NCBI RefSeq assembly: GCF_001590685.1
Contig: NZ_CP014616.1
Location: 3,719,001 to 3,783,000, forward strand
Length of the DNA stretch: 64,000 bases
Reading direction: 5' to 3'
From: Sporosarcina psychrophila
GTDB lineage: Bacteria > Bacillota > Bacilli > Bacillales_A > Planococcaceae
A model generated the notes under the pieces. It worked only from the letters and a program-made list of their open reading frames with translations, had not been told where the DNA came from and did no database searches. The translations under genes and the position numbers were made by a program. Shown one piece after another: positions 27,041 through 37,408 of the stretch. Position 1 is the stretch's first letter, and the number at the start of each line of letters is the position of its first letter.

Positions 27041-28693
27041 TCAATTTAATTTTTCATACCCCGGCAGTGTCAAAAATTCAACGAAGTCATCTTGCACGAT
27101 TAATGCTGAAAACAGTTCTGCAGCTGCTTCATATTTATCAGTAGTGAACGCAGTGTCACCAACAGTCTGTTTGATTAATTCCAGTTCCTCTTGCAATACT
27201 TTTGCAACCAATTTCTCTGTAATATCCGGCCCATCGCTAAGTTTCCCTTGCGGATGACGAATCCATTGCCATACTTGTGATCTGGAAATTTCAGCTGTCG
27301 CCGCATCTTCCATCAAATTATTAATAGGAGCTGCCCCGTTCCCTCTGAGCCAAGAAGCAATATATTGAATGCCTACACTGCAATTCATTCGCAAACCTTG
27401 TTCCGTAATCGTTCCTTTTGGGACTTCCAACAGGTCATCAGCAGTTACTTTGACATCTTCTCGTTTACGACCAATCTGATTCGGTGTCGGCATATGCTCG
27501 TTGAACTGCTCCATCGCAACCGCGACAAGTCCTGGGTGCGCTACCCACGTTCCGTCATGTCCATCCGTCGCTTCACGGCGTTTATCGTCACCTACTTTGC
27601 CAAATGCTGCTGCGTTTGCTTCTGGGTCATTTTTAATTGGAATTTGTGCAGCCATCCCACCGACTGCCGGTGCATTGCGCTTATGACAGGTTTGAATACA
27701 AAGCAATGTATAAGCCCGCATGAATGGCGATGTCATCGTTACTTGCCCACGATCAGGCAAGATAACGTCCGGTTGATTGCGCAGCCGTTTAATATAGCTG
27801 AAAATATAATCCCAGCGTCCACAATTGAGACCTGCTGAATGGTCCCGAAGTTCATATAGAATTTCGTCCATTTCAAATGCCGCCGCAATCGTTTCGATTA
27901 ACACCGTTGCCCGAATTGTACCGGTTGGAATTCCAAGTTGCTGCTGCGCAAAGACAAACACATCGTTCCACAATCTTGCTTCCAAATGACTTTCAAGCTT
28001 AGGTAGGTAGAAATATGGCCCAGATCCGCGAGCGATTAATTCCTTGGCATTATGGAAAAAGTACAATCCGAAGTCAAAGAAACTTCCTGCAATCGACTCT
28101 CCATCAATTACGACATTCTTTTCCAGCAGATGCAATCCGCGCGGCCGTATCATGAGCACCGCGGGTTCATCGTTCAACTTGTATGTCTTTCCAGTGGAAT
28201 GCTGTTCAAACTCAATCGTCCGCCGAACGGCATCTTTCATATTGAGCTGTCCTTCCAACATGTTTGCCCATGTGGGAGATGTTGCATCTTCAAAACAAGC
28301 CATGAATGTTTTTGCACCTGAATTCAATGCATTGATGACCATCTTCCGACCGACAGGACCTGTAATTTCCACTCGTCTGTCCTGCAGATCATGCGGGAGG
28401 GATGCAATTGTCCAATCCCCATCCCGTATAGATTGTGTTTCGGGTAAGAAATCCAGTTTTATTCCACTGTCGATGCTACTTTGACGCTGTTGCCGGTTAG
28501 CCAAAAGCTCTCTCCGTCTTTCGTCAAAGTTATCATGAAGAGATTGTAGGAATGCAAGTGCTTCCGGCGTTAAAATCTCTTCACTTTCAGCAGTCAGTTC
28601 GCCTAAAACTTTTATAGTATGAGATGTCACTTGATTCGTAGACAGATTGATCACCCTCCCCGATTGTTGTTGGTGCCCAATTACCGATACCAT
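27041..28693 (-). CDS. aceB: Malate synthase A
   Basis: This 550-residue malate synthase condenses glyoxylate and acetyl-CoA to malate, the second step of the glyoxylate shunt. Family segments include [19 protein letters not shown] near residue 135, [36 protein letters not shown] near 265-300 and [12 protein letters not shown] near 350. The length fits the A isoform. The start is taken at the ATG at 28693, with AAGGG 5 nt upstream; roughly 20 residues precede the conserved N-terminus, so a later start is possible. It follows aceA by about 40 bp. Confidence 0.95.
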   Translation of the reverse strand: MVSVIGHQQQSGRVINLSTNQVTSHTIKVLGELTAESEEILTPEALAFLQSLHDNFDERRRELLANRQQRQSSIDSGIKLDFLPETQSIRDGDWTIASLPHDLQDRRVEITGPVGRKMVINALNSGAKTFMACFEDATSPTWANMLEGQLNMKDAVRRTIEFEQHSTGKTYKLNDEPAVLMIRPRGLHLLEKNVVIDGESIAGSFFDFGLYFFHNAKELIARGSGPYFYLPKLESHLEARLWNDVFVFAQQQLGIPTGTIRATVLIETIAAAFEMDEILYELRDHSAGLNCGRWDYIFSYIKRLRNQPDVILPDRGQVTMTSPFMRAYTLLCIQTCHKRNAPAVGGMAAQIPIKNDPEANAAAFGKVGDDKRREATDGHDGTWVAHPGLVAVAMEQFNEHMPTPNQIGRKREDVKVTADDLLEVPKGTITEQGLRMNCSVGIQYIASWLRGNGAAPINNLMEDAATAEISRSQVWQWIRHPQGKLSDGPDITEKLVAKVLQEELELIKQTVGDTAFTTDKYEAAAELFSALIVQDDFVEFLTLPGYEKLN

Positions 28694-28733
28694 TCATGCC
28701 CTTCGAATTGTGGCAGCAACTTGCACCGAAAGA

Positions 28734-30014
28734 TCAAACAAATTGCGCAGTTTCCGTCGAGCCTTTCATAGCGGTTGTAGAAGATGTTCCGCCAGAAATG
28801 ATTTGTGACACTTCGTCGAAGTAACCTGTTCCAACTTCACGTTGGTGTCTAGTCGCTGTGTACCCTTTGTCTTCATTAGCAAATTCAGCCTGTTGCAGTT
28901 TTGAATAGGCCGCCATTCCATTGTCTTTATAGTCATGTGCAAGGTTAAACATGCTGTGGTTCAATGAATGGAAGCCCGCAAGTGTAACGAACTGGAATTT
29001 GTAGCCCATTTTACCGAGTTCCACTTGGTATTTCGCGATTGTCGCTTCATCCAAATTTGCTTCCCAGTTGAATGAAGGCGAGCAGTTGTAAGCAAGCATT
29101 TTCCCAGGGAATTTCGCATGGATTGCATCTGCAAACTGTTGTGCCTCTTCCAGAGATGGATGCGATGTTTCACACCAGACAAGGTCTGCATAAGGTGCAT
29201 AAGCCAATCCACGTGCAATCGCTTGATCGATACCAGGTTTCGTCCGGTAGAATCCTTCAGGCGTACGTTCTCCAGTAAGAAATTCAGCATCTACTGGATC
29301 AATATCGCTTGTGACCATATCTGCTGCATCTGCATCTGTCCGTGAAATAAGAACAGTTGGTACGCCGAGAACGTCAGCCGCAAGTCTTGCAGCAACTAAG
29401 TTACGGATTGCATTTTGTGTCGGCAGCAATACTTTACCGCCCAAGTGTCCACATTTCTTTTCAGATGCAAGTTGGTCTTCAAGGTGAACGCCTGCTGCTC
29501 CAGCTTCTATCATGCCTTTCATTAATTCGAATACGTTAAGTGGTCCACCAAAACCTGCTTCAGCATCTGCAATAATTGGTGCGAACCAGTCAAAACCGTC
29601 TACGCGTCCTTCTGAGTGGTCGATTTGGTCAGCCCGTTGAAGTGCTTGGTTGATACGTTTGACGACAGAAGGAACACTATTTGCCGGATATAAACTTTGG
29701 TCCGGATACATTTGACCCGAAAGGTTTGCATCTGCCGCCACTTGCCACCCACTTAGATAGATTGCTTGAAGTCCAGCTTTTACTTGTTGAACAGCTTGAT
29801 TTCCTGTTAGAGCACCAAGAGCATTGATGAAATCTTCTTCATGCAATGAACTCCATAAGCGAGTTGCACCTTTTGTTGCCAGTGTTTGTTCGATTAAAAC
29901 AGATCCACGCAGTTTCACAACATCTTCGGCAGTGTAAGGACGTTCAATTCCTTTCCATCTGTTATCCTCCGTCCAGCTTTTCTCCAATTGTTCAATCTGC
30001 TCTTGTCTAGTCAT
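28734..30014 (-). CDS. aceA: Isocitrate lyase
   Basis: This 426-residue isocitrate lyase splits isocitrate into glyoxylate and succinate, permitting growth on acetate or fatty acids. The catalytic loop motif KKCGH is present in [16 protein letters not shown] near residue 190, with [10 protein letters not shown] near 225 and the C-terminal [13 protein letters not shown] near 310. The ATG at 30014 matches the usual N-terminus ([13 protein letters not shown]); an AAGGTG lies about 11 nt upstream. The frame continues 12 codons upstream, but that stretch is not family-like. First gene of aceA-aceB-zinc ribbon, divergent from a LytTR regulator. The acyl-CoA genes nearby would feed acetyl-CoA into the shunt. 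Confidence 0.97.
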   Translation of the reverse strand: MTRQEQIEQLEKSWTEDNRWKGIERPYTAEDVVKLRGSVLIEQTLATKGATRLWSSLHEEDFINALGALTGNQAVQQVKAGLQAIYLSGWQVAADANLSGQMYPDQSLYPANSVPSVVKRINQALQRADQIDHSEGRVDGFDWFAPIIADAEAGFGGPLNVFELMKGMIEAGAAGVHLEDQLASEKKCGHLGGKVLLPTQNAIRNLVAARLAADVLGVPTVLISRTDADAADMVTSDIDPVDAEFLTGERTPEGFYRTKPGIDQAIARGLAYAPYADLVWCETSHPSLEEAQQFADAIHAKFPGKMLAYNCSPSFNWEANLDEATIAKYQVELGKMGYKFQFVTLAGFHSLNHSMFNLAHDYKDNGMAAYSKLQQAEFANEDKGYTATRHQREVGTGYFDEVSQIISGGTSSTTAMKGSTETAQFV

Positions 30015-30074
30015 ATCTACAGTCACACCTTCCAGTTTTTTTATGTTCAACCAGTTATGAAATTAATTCTTTTG

Positions 30075-30109
30075 TACTGTTTCATAACAGCTGAAGTTGT
30101 TATACAGTA
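30075..30109. promoter_or_regulatory. Inverted repeat in the aceA / LytTR divergent promoter region
   Basis: TACTGT-TTC-ATAACA and TGTTATACAGTA form an inverted repeat with a 3-nt bulge, 61 bp upstream of aceA and about 130 bp upstream of the regulator. It is a candidate regulator site. LytTR proteins usually bind direct repeats, so the assignment is tentative. Confidence 0.45.
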
Positions 30110-30240
30110 ATATATAACAGAAGATACAAAGTTGTCTGTACTTTCCGACGAAAGGGCATTATTTTAGGATGAACTCGATTTTACGATGACGAAGTAGTTT
30201 GTTATTTTAGAGTTTCATAGAAAACAAGGGGGAAACAAAT

Positions 30241-30897
30241 ATGGTAATTACAAGAGAAACGTTAGAACAATATGTTTCTATACTAGGTGATTGGATACCG
30301 AAAGACGCCGCAATCGCGATTGCCATGGGCGACCGCTACATTTATTATGTGGAAGGCATTCAGGATATCCAACTAATAGAAGGGCAACCTGTTGTACCCG
30401 GCAGCATTGCGGATAAAGTAATTAATAAACGACTCAAAGTTGATAAAGTTATGGATAACACATTGTTCGGGTCCCCGTATTATGGAATCGGTTATCCGAT
30501 TGACCTCCAAGGCGAGCCCGCTGCACTACTCGTCATTTTGCCTTCAAACTATCATATACTGAAACAAGAACCCTTTCGTTTCCTCACGGGCAAACAGGAA
30601 GAAGAATGGTGTCCAATTCCAATTGAAGAGATCGCATATATAGAAAGCTTGCAAAAGAAAACTTGGTTTTATGTTGCAAGTGAACAATTCTGTATCAGCT
30701 ACACGCTGAAAGATTTACAATTACGACTGCCAAAGACGTTTCTACGTATCCATCGGTCTTACATTGTTAACATCCCATCTATCCAGCGCATTTCCAGGGA
30801 CATTACTTCTAATCTAGTACTTACATTGAGAGATGGGACAGAGTTGCCTGTTGGTCAGACGTATATGGCTGATGTTAGGAAAGCGCTTGGATTTTAG
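30241..30897 (+). CDS. LytTR-domain transcriptional regulator (probable glyoxylate-shunt regulator)
   Basis: The 218-residue protein ends in a LytTR DNA-binding domain (about residues 120-216: IPIEEIAYIESLQKKTWFY, LPKTFLRIHRSYIVNI, LRDGTELPVGQTYMADVRKAL). Residues 1-110 form an unfamiliar globular N-terminal domain (WIPKDAAIAIAMGDRYIYY, SPYYGIGYPIDLQGEPAALLVILPS). It has no phospho-acceptor receiver aspartate pattern, so it may sense a ligand instead of a kinase. Start ATG with a GGGGG ribosome site about 9 nt upstream. It is divergent from aceA-aceB across a 226-bp gap, so control of the glyoxylate shunt is a reasonable inference, not shown. Confidence 0.8.
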   Translation: MVITRETLEQYVSILGDWIPKDAAIAIAMGDRYIYYVEGIQDIQLIEGQPVVPGSIADKVINKRLKVDKVMDNTLFGSPYYGIGYPIDLQGEPAALLVILPSNYHILKQEPFRFLTGKQEEEWCPIPIEEIAYIESLQKKTWFYVASEQFCISYTLKDLQLRLPKTFLRIHRSYIVNIPSIQRISRDITSNLVLTLRDGTELPVGQTYMADVRKALGF

Positions 30898-30929
30898 GGT
30901 GATTAGGGGCGAGGTTGAGTGTTGGTCGT

Positions 30930-31500
30930 TTGGATATAATCGGTTGGTGAGGTTATATGATTGGTTGAATAGTGGATGTGCTCGGTGTCATTGGTATATG
31001 ATCGCTTTGACTGTGGATATGCTCGGTGTCATTGGGATATGATCGGTTGGCGGGGGTATATGATCGCTTAGACTGTGGGGATGCTCGGTTTCATTGGGAT
31101 ATGATTGCTTGGCAGTGGATATGCTCGGTTGGACTGCAGGTATGCTCGGTTAGCGGGGTTATATGATCGCTTTGACTGTGGATATGCTCGGTGTCATTGG
31201 GATATGTTCGCTTTGACTGTGGATATGCTCGGTGTCATTGGGATATGTTCGCTTTGACTGTGGATATGCTCGGTGTCATTGGGATATGTTCGCTTTGACT
31301 GTGGATATGCTCGGTGTCATTGGGATATGTTCGCTTTGACAGTGGGTATGCTCGGTGTCATTGGGATATGATCGCTTTGACTGTGGATATGCTCGGTGTC
31401 ATTGGGATATGATCGCTTTGACTGTGGATATGCTCGGTGTCATTGGGATATGTTCGCTTTGACAGTGGATATGCTCGGTTGGCGGAGTTATATGATTGGT
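30930..31500. repeat. Phased TATGATCG array 3
   Basis: About 28 cores of TATG(A/C/T)TCG(G/C) lie between the LytTR gene and the rbsB terminator. In the centre, a 41-bp unit (CTTTGACTGTGGATATGCTC half, GGTGTCATTGGGATATGTTC half) repeats nearly perfectly several times. Measured TG positions 31205, 31226 and 31246 are 21 then 20 bp apart, the same alternation as arrays 1 and 2. Words between cores differ from the other arrays, so only the core and spacing are conserved. Confidence 0.9.
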
Positions 31501-31529
31501 CTACACACTAATTTAGACACTCAAAGGAA

Positions 31530-31567
31530 TAAAAAAGCCGCCCGGAATTTAATCTAGGGCGGCTTTC
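31530..31567 (-). terminator. Terminator of the rbs operon
   Basis: Minus strand: AAAGCCGCCC, 13-nt loop, GGGCGGCTTT then further T's. The perfect 10-bp stem lies 17 bp after rbsB. Confidence 0.95.
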
Positions 31568-31583
31568 GCAATTCATTAGCATA

Positions 31584-32501
31584 TTATTTCTTGATTAATT
31601 CCAATTCAACTGGAATTGACGCTTCCACTGTTTCACCTTTAAGTGATAGAACAGCTGCTTCTACTGCTTTTTTACCGATAAGATCCGGTTTTTGAGCGAC
31701 AGTTCCAGCCAATTTGCCCGCTTCGACTGATTTTACTGCATCATCTGTTGCATCGAATCCAACAACTTTAACTTCTTTCCCTGCAGCCTCAATTGCTTCA
31801 AGAGCACCAAGTGCCATCTCGTCATTATGCGCGAACACGCCTTTAATGTCAGGGTTTGCTTGCATGATATTCTCCATAACTGTCAATCCTTCTGCACGGT
31901 TGAAATTCGCTGTTTGTTTAGCAACGATATCCAATTTACCTTTTACTATTTCATTGAAGCCCATTCCACGGTCACGTGCAGCCGAAGAACCAGCGATTCC
32001 TTCCAATTCTACAACTTTTGCTCCATCGCCAACTAACTCAGCTAAGAACTGACCAGCTAATTCTCCGCCGGCTTTATTATCTGAAGCAATATGAGAAACA
32101 ACGTCTCCGCCTTCAGAGCTTCGGTCGACTGTGATAACAGGAATTCCTGCATTGTTTGCAGATTCAACCGCGGCTACAACTGCGCTAGAATCCGTCGGGT
32201 TAATCAAAATCAAGTCCACGCCTTGTTGAATTAAATCCTCTACATCACTCGCTTGTTTTGCTGCATCATCCTGTGCATCGATAACTGTTAACGTTGCATC
32301 CATTTCTTTCGCTTGCTCTTTTGCTCCTTCGCTCAATGTTACGAAGAACGGGTTATTCAACGTTGAAATGGAAAAACCAATTTTATAACTTCCTTCTCCA
32401 CCTTTAGTTTCTTCATCTTTCTTGGCTCCTGGTGCCTCTGTTGAACATGCTGCAAGTACGAGCATAATTGCCATGATTAATACTAATTTCACTTTTTTCA
32501 T
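31584..32501 (-). CDS. rbsB: Ribose ABC transporter substrate-binding lipoprotein
   Basis: This 305-residue periplasmic-binding-type lipoprotein captures ribose outside the membrane for RbsAC. A signal peptide ends in the lipobox LAAC (Cys19). The mature protein shows family I binding-protein motifs: GFSISTLNNPFF, DAQDDAAKQASDVEDLI, INPTDSSAV, TVDRSSEGG, HIASDNKAGG and AHNDEMALGAL. It is the last gene of rbsRKDACB and is followed by the operon terminator. A binding protein for a related sugar is possible, but the full rbs context makes ribose very likely. Confidence 0.95.
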   Translation of the reverse strand: MKKVKLVLIMAIMLVLAACSTEAPGAKKDEETKGGEGSYKIGFSISTLNNPFFVTLSEGAKEQAKEMDATLTVIDAQDDAAKQASDVEDLIQQGVDLILINPTDSSAVVAAVESANNAGIPVITVDRSSEGGDVVSHIASDNKAGGELAGQFLAELVGDGAKVVELEGIAGSSAARDRGMGFNEIVKGKLDIVAKQTANFNRAEGLTVMENIMQANPDIKGVFAHNDEMALGALEAIEAAGKEVKVVGFDATDDAVKSVEAGKLAGTVAQKPDLIGKKAVEAAVLSLKGETVEASIPVELELIKK

Positions 32502-32515
32502 TTCTTAACATCCCC

Positions 32516-33457
32516 TTAAGCTGTTTTTTTACGATCCAATAGAACCGCGACCAATATAACTGCACCCTTCACCACTTGTTGGAAGAAGGAGGATACACCG
32601 ATAAGATTAAGACCATTATTCAAAACACCAATAATAAGTGCACCAATCAACGTCCCCACAATCCAACCCCGTCCACCCGTCAAACTTGTCCCCCCAAGGA
32701 CAACTGCCGCAATGGCGTCAAGTTCAAACATGTTACCTGCAGTTGGTTGAGCGGAATTTAGCCTTGATGTTAAAATCAATGCAGCAAGTGCCGCTAGCAT
32801 TCCCGTCAGTGCATAAACGTAAATTTTAATACGATCTACGCTGATTCCAGAAAGTCGTGAAGCTTCTTCATTGCCACCTACTGCGTATACGCGGCGACCA
32901 AATGTAGTCTTTTTCAAAATGAAATACAAAATCCCAAAAGTAATGGCCATCGTTATAACAGGGACAGGAATTCCGAAGAAGTACCCTTTCCCTAGCAACT
33001 GGAACGCTTGTGAATCACCAAGTCCTGAAATTGGTTTTCCTTCTGTGTATACAAGAGTCAATCCACGGTAAATCGTCATCGTCGCAAGTGTTGCGATGAA
33101 AGGAGCAACTTTTCCTTTGGCAATAATAACGCCGTTAATTGCACCAAGAACAGCTCCTAGAAGTAATCCGAGGAACATTGCGAGAAGCGGGTCCATACCA
33201 CCAGCCATTAATCCGGCAGTCACCGCTCCCGTTAAAGCTAATATCGACCCAACAGATAAATCGATGCCGCCTGTCAAAATGACGAAGGTCATCCCAAATG
33301 CTATGAGCGCATTTATCGACACTTGTCTTAAAACATTGAGTAAGTTGTTAAGCGTAAGAAAATTCGGACTCATGATTGAAATGATAATGACAATTAATAA
33401 GAGCCCAATAAGGGGTCCGATTTTTTGCAGTACCGACTGTGTATTAGATTTGAGCAA
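32516..33457 (-). CDS. rbsC: Ribose ABC transporter permease
   Basis: RbsC (313 aa) is the membrane channel subunit, with about eight to ten hydrophobic helices. Family segments include [53 protein letters not shown] and the late [17 protein letters not shown]. The TTG at 33457 is selected because GGGAGG, located inside the end of rbsA, lies 8 nt upstream. The longer frame from 33478 would place that ribosome site inside the gene. It overlaps rbsA by 14 bp, indicating coupling. Confidence 0.95.
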   Translation of the reverse strand: MLKSNTQSVLQKIGPLIGLLLIVIIISIMSPNFLTLNNLLNVLRQVSINALIAFGMTFVILTGGIDLSVGSILALTGAVTAGLMAGGMDPLLAMFLGLLLGAVLGAINGVIIAKGKVAPFIATLATMTIYRGLTLVYTEGKPISGLGDSQAFQLLGKGYFFGIPVPVITMAITFGILYFILKKTTFGRRVYAVGGNEEASRLSGISVDRIKIYVYALTGMLAALAALILTSRLNSAQPTAGNMFELDAIAAVVLGGTSLTGGRGWIVGTLIGALIIGVLNNGLNLIGVSSFFQQVVKGAVILVAVLLDRKKTA

Positions 33458-34940
33458 CTTTGTCACCTCCCGTAGCATAATGCATAATTCGTTCTTGCGT
33501 CATTTCAGCTTTTTGCAGTTCGGCTGTAAGAGTACCTTCATGCATGACAAGTACCCGATCTGCCATGCCAATAATTTCGGGAAGTTCCGACGAAATCATC
33601 AAAATCGCGACACCTTTTTCGGCAAGTTCATTAATGATCGAGTAAATTTCTTTTTTTGCTCCGACGTCCACACCTCGGGTCGGCTCATCTAAAATCAGCA
33701 CATTCGGTTCGATACCCAGCCATTTCGCAATAACGACTTTCTGCTGGTTTCCTCCGCTAAGCGATTTGGCAGCTTGGTTGGGACCCGACGTTCGGACACC
33801 CAACCGTTTTACCATTGTTTCGTACAACACTTTCTCTTCATTCGATTTGATGATGCCATTGCTTGAAACTTTATTGAAATTCGTTAAGCTTAAATTGTCT
33901 TTTACCGAGAAATCTACGATAAGGCCTTCCGACTTCCGGTCTTCCGTAACATAGCCGAAACCTAGTTTTTTCGCTTGTAGTGGACTGCTGATTTTCACAG
34001 GTTTTCCATTAAGAGAAATCGTTCCCTTTTGCAGTTTTTTATAACCGAATAAGGATTGAGCAACTTCGGTTCTTCCCGCTCCCATCAAACCTGCAATACC
34101 GAGAACTTCACCTTTACGCAACTCAAACGATATATCTTCGAAATGCCCGTTGCGTGTTAAACCACTTACGGTCAATTTCACATCCCCAATTATAGCGTTA
34201 CGCTCTGGGAATCGTTCACCCAGTTCGCGTCCGACCATCATCTGAACAATTTCATCAAATGACGTTTCTTTAATCTCTTTGACGCCAACATAATTGCCAT
34301 CACGTAAAATGGTAATTCGGTCACATAATGCAAAAATCTCTTCCATCCGGTGTGATATGTAAACAAACGATACACCGTTCGTTTGAAGGGCTCTGATTGT
34401 TTCAAACAACGATACGATTTCTCGCTCAGTTAGTGCAGCTGTCGGCTCGTCCATAACGATCACTTCTGCATTCGATGACATCGCTTTGGCAATCTCAATG
34501 ATTTGCTGTTTACCTACCGAAAGTTCCCGGGCAACTGTTTTTACGTCGACATCCAGTCCGAGTTCTCCCAAAATCACCTTTGCTTTCTTATTCATTTCTT
34601 TGGTTTTTAAAATACCACTTTTACCAAACGTCTTTTCATTCCCCAAAAACAAATTTTCAGCGACCGTCAAATCTGGCAATATATTTAGTTCCTGATGTAT
34701 AACTGCAATTCCAGCATGTTCTGCTTCTTTCGGGTTTTTGAAATCGACTAGCTTGCCCCTCACTTTGACTTCACCTGTATCACGTGCATAAATACCGGTT
34801 AGTATTTTCATTAGCGTTGATTTCCCCGCACCATTCTCACCCATTAAGGCATGAATCTCTCCCTTTTTCACGGAGAATTCCACATTAGTAAGAACGGAGT
34901 TCCCATCAAAAGACTTTGAAATCCCAGTCATTTCAATCAT
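33444..34940 (-). CDS. rbsA: Ribose ABC transporter ATP-binding protein
   Basis: This 498-residue duplicated ATPase powers ribose import. The first cassette has Walker [10 protein letters not shown] (residues about 34-42), [14 protein letters not shown] and [10 protein letters not shown]. The second has the degenerate GLMGAGRTE loop, [15 protein letters not shown] and [19 protein letters not shown], as usual for sugar importers of the CUT2 class. The start ATG is preceded by a GGGTGAAGAAG stretch. It lies between rbsD and rbsC. Confidence 0.97.
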   Translation of the reverse strand: MIEMTGISKSFDGNSVLTNVEFSVKKGEIHALMGENGAGKSTLMKILTGIYARDTGEVKVRGKLVDFKNPKEAEHAGIAVIHQELNILPDLTVAENLFLGNEKTFGKSGILKTKEMNKKAKVILGELGLDVDVKTVARELSVGKQQIIEIAKAMSSNAEVIVMDEPTAALTEREIVSLFETIRALQTNGVSFVYISHRMEEIFALCDRITILRDGNYVGVKEIKETSFDEIVQMMVGRELGERFPERNAIIGDVKLTVSGLTRNGHFEDISFELRKGEVLGIAGLMGAGRTEVAQSLFGYKKLQKGTISLNGKPVKISSPLQAKKLGFGYVTEDRKSEGLIVDFSVKDNLSLTNFNKVSSNGIIKSNEEKVLYETMVKRLGVRTSGPNQAAKSLSGGNQQKVVIAKWLGIEPNVLILDEPTRGVDVGAKKEIYSIINELAEKGVAILMISSELPEIIGMADRVLVMHEGTLTAELQKAEMTQERIMHYATGGDKVAQI

Positions 34941-35005
34941 ACTTCTTCACCCACTTTCATTTAGCAGTCTTTGACGGTGACAGTCACCCAGATCTCCGAG
35001 CTCTC

Positions 35006-35395
35006 TTAAAATATGACGCCCGACTGCAGAACAATATTTGCAAAAGGCGTTGCTTCACCGGTGCGAATGATTACTTTTGACTTGTGCGTCAATTGCTTCA
35101 AATCTTCATGTGCCAGCTTTGTTATACTTGGTAATTTAGTGCAAAGGATTTCATACACTTCAGTATTACGACTCTCTATTTCACTCGCAATAAATGCATG
35201 TTCTACTTCCAAATCTTCCAAAACCACGCCTACTATTTCAATAAAAGAAGGTTTTCCAATCGTATATGAAAGATCGATACAATGGACACCATCTGGTATA
35301 GGCAATCCGCAATCCGCTATTGTCACTTGATCGGTATGACCAAGCTTTGCAAAAACGGCTGCCAGTTCACGATTCAATATGCCATGTTTTTTCAT
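35006..35395 (-). CDS. rbsD: D-ribose pyranase
   Basis: RbsD (129 aa) interconverts the pyranose and furanose forms of ribose so that ribokinase can act. KKHGILNRELAAVFAKLGHTDQVTIADCGLPIP at the N-terminus contains the catalytic histidine region, and the C-terminal VIIRTGEATPFANIVLQSGVIF is diagnostic. The ATG at 35395 overlaps the rbsK stop (ATGA) and has GGGAG 9 nt upstream. A TTG two codons earlier is less likely. Confidence 0.97.
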   Translation of the reverse strand: MKKHGILNRELAAVFAKLGHTDQVTIADCGLPIPDGVHCIDLSYTIGKPSFIEIVGVVLEDLEVEHAFIASEIESRNTEVYEILCTKLPSITKLAHEDLKQLTHKSKVIIRTGEATPFANIVLQSGVIF

Positions 35396-36279
35396 CGCCA
35401 ATCACTCCCGAGTCGCAGTTCTACGTCAGCGCGCGCCGGCATACCACCTTGTGCACCAAATTTCTCGACGGATAAAGATGCGGCAGCGTTTGCAAACGTA
35501 ACCGCTTCAGTCAATTCAAATCCTTCGACAATCGCATACGCAAATGCACCGTTGAACGTGTCACCTGCTCCTGTCGTATCGACAACGTCTGTCTTAAAAC
35601 CTTCAATGATGACATGCTTTTCACCATCATAATAACGAGCTCCTGCACTGCCGAGTGTAACAATTAATTGATTTGGATAACTTTCCAACGCAGCCTCCAT
35701 ATCCGGCCCAAAAATTTGTTCACATTCTGTCTCATTCGGTGTTAGGTACGTAAGATATGACATAAATTCATTTTGGAAACCTCCAGCAGGTGCCGGATTC
35801 AATAACACAGGAACATTCAGATCAGCGCAGTTTTTCAACGTATGTATAATTGTCGGTATCGGTATTTCAAGTTGCAGTAAAACAAGTTTACTTGCTCGAA
35901 TCGTTTCTTTCATTTCATCAATGCATGCAGGCGTCAGTTCATAATTCGCACCTGGTACGACGATGATTCGGTTATCTCCATCCGACAACAATATATTGGC
36001 AATGCCAGTAGCTACCCCCGTACTCTCCGTTACTCCGGAAACGTCTACTGAGTTGCCCTTCAAGTTTTCCAGTAATTCCTCACCAAAACCATCATTACCA
36101 ACATTTGCCACCATATGGACATTCCCGCCAAGACGGGCTGCAGCCACTGCTTGATTGGCTCCTTTGCCTCCTGGCACCGTGGTGAATAATTGACCTAAAA
36201 CTGTTTCGCCTTGTTTTGGGAAAACATCCGTTTGCACAACTAAATCCATATTGACGCTACCGACAACCGTAATCATCAT
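35392..36279 (-). CDS. rbsK: Ribokinase
   Basis: This PfkB-family kinase (295 aa) phosphorylates ribose to ribose-5-phosphate. Motifs: VVGSVNMDLVVQTD at the N-terminus, VPGGKGANQAVAAARLGG near residue 40, and the C-terminal DTTGAGDTFNGAFAYAI with the catalytic Asp. The start ATG (36279) overlaps the rbsR stop and has GAGGAG 6 nt upstream; the next codon is also ATG. Coupled to rbsD downstream. Confidence 0.97.
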   Translation of the reverse strand: MMITVVGSVNMDLVVQTDVFPKQGETVLGQLFTTVPGGKGANQAVAAARLGGNVHMVANVGNDGFGEELLENLKGNSVDVSGVTESTGVATGIANILLSDGDNRIIVVPGANYELTPACIDEMKETIRASKLVLLQLEIPIPTIIHTLKNCADLNVPVLLNPAPAGGFQNEFMSYLTYLTPNETECEQIFGPDMEAALESYPNQLIVTLGSAGARYYDGEKHVIIEGFKTDVVDTTGAGDTFNGAFAYAIVEGFELTEAVTFANAAASLSVEKFGAQGGMPARADVELRLGSDWR

Positions 36280-37256
36280 TGTTCACTCCTCGTTGTCCCT
36301 CGAATAATCAGTTTAACCGGAACTTGAATTTCTTTTTCTTCGAGCTCTATTTCTTCAATTAACTTAATTAGCATTCGTGTAACGAGTGCCCCTAGCTTAT
36401 ATATATCTTGCGCTACTGTTGTTAGCCCAGGTGATAACATACCGCCAAGTGCTATACCGTCAAACCCGACAATTTGCAACTCATCAGGTACGATAATTCC
36501 TAGTGAATGTGCTGCTTTCAACACACCTGCCGCCGAGACATCGCTACTTGCAAAAACCCCATCAATTCCTTTGTGCTCTGACAGAAATTTTCTAGCTATC
36601 TCTTCTGATTGCTCAAAATGAAATGGACACTCGATAATATGCGTCACTATTTCCTTACCTTCTACAGCCTCTAAAAAACCGTCTAATCGGTCATCCGCCG
36701 GTCCAAGTCCTGTCGGTCCACGCATGCAGACGATATGTTGACAACCTTGTTCAATTAAATGGGCAGTTCCTAACCGTGCACCTTCTTTGTTGTTCGATGA
36801 AACTGTCGGTATCGAAGCATCTATCGTACGATCCAGTGCAACCACTGGTATATCCAAATTTTGATAATGACTCGCTTGCAACTGATTCGTTGTGACGATG
36901 AAACCCGCTACATATTTTTGCCTTAATGTCTCAATATAGTGGATTTCTTTTTCTGCTTTTTCATCCGAATTGCACAACACGACCGTATAGTCATAAGTTA
37001 GTGCAACATCTTCCACTGCACGAGCAAGCTCTGGGAAAAACGGATTCATAATATCCGGTACAATTAAGCCAATAAGTTTCGTTTGCTTCGTACTTAATGA
37101 TCGCGCAACAAGGTTCGGTTTATAATCCAATTCTTTGATTGCCCGTCCAATAACCTCTTTTGCTTCTTTACTAACATATCCTTTTTGGTTTATAAAGCGT
37201 GAAACAGTCGCTACTGAAACACCGGACTCTTTCGCTACATCCCGAATATTGGCCAA
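36276..37256 (-). CDS. rbsR: Ribose operon repressor (LacI family)
   Basis: This LacI/GalR repressor (326 aa) has an N-terminal helix-turn-helix ANIRDVAKESGVSVATVSRF and hinge region YKPNLVARSLS, followed by a ribose-binding-type effector domain (LIGLIVPDIMNPFF, GVFASSDVSAAGVLKAA, IVGFDGIALGGMLSPGLTTVAQ). The start is TTG at 37256 with AAAGGGTG 6-8 nt upstream. As first gene of the operon it should repress its own promoter through the perfect palindrome at 37274-37303. Confidence 0.95.
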   Translation of the reverse strand: MANIRDVAKESGVSVATVSRFINQKGYVSKEAKEVIGRAIKELDYKPNLVARSLSTKQTKLIGLIVPDIMNPFFPELARAVEDVALTYDYTVVLCNSDEKAEKEIHYIETLRQKYVAGFIVTTNQLQASHYQNLDIPVVALDRTIDASIPTVSSNNKEGARLGTAHLIEQGCQHIVCMRGPTGLGPADDRLDGFLEAVEGKEIVTHIIECPFHFEQSEEIARKFLSEHKGIDGVFASSDVSAAGVLKAAHSLGIIVPDELQIVGFDGIALGGMLSPGLTTVAQDIYKLGALVTRMLIKLIEEIELEEKEIQVPVKLIIRGTTRSEQ

Positions 37257-37273
37257 CTATTTCACCCTTTTCT

Positions 37274-37328
37274 ATTATGTGTGTAACCGGTTACACACAT
37301 AATACCAATCTATTGATTTGTTTGTCAA
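37274..37328 (-). promoter_or_regulatory. rbs promoter with 30-bp palindromic operator
   Basis: Minus strand: TTGACA (37323-37328), 18-bp spacer, TATTAT (37299-37304). A perfect 30-bp palindrome at 37274-37303 overlaps the -10 and start point, suited to RbsR. Its centre TGTAACCGGTTACA (37282-37295) also matches the CcpA cre consensus TGWAANCGNTNWCA exactly, so catabolite repression may act at the same site. Confidence 0.85.
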
Positions 37329-37358
37329 CAACAGTTTCATTCCATTCATTCACAATAC

Positions 37359-37402
37359 GAAAACAGCCACAAAAGTAAGTTTCACTTTTGTGGCTGTTTT
37401 TA
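37359..37402. terminator. Terminator after the pyruvyl transferase gene
   Basis: A 14-bp perfect stem ACAGCCACAAAAGT/ACTTTTGTGGCTGT (37363-37376 / 37384-37397) with T4 on the minus strand and T5 on the plus strand. It separates the surface gene from the rbs promoter. Confidence 0.9.
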
Positions 37403-37408
37403 TGTCAT

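Noticed and set aside
33096-33692. 198-residue plus-strand frame across rbsC/rbsA
   Set aside because: Antisense shadow of two clearly recognised transporter genes.
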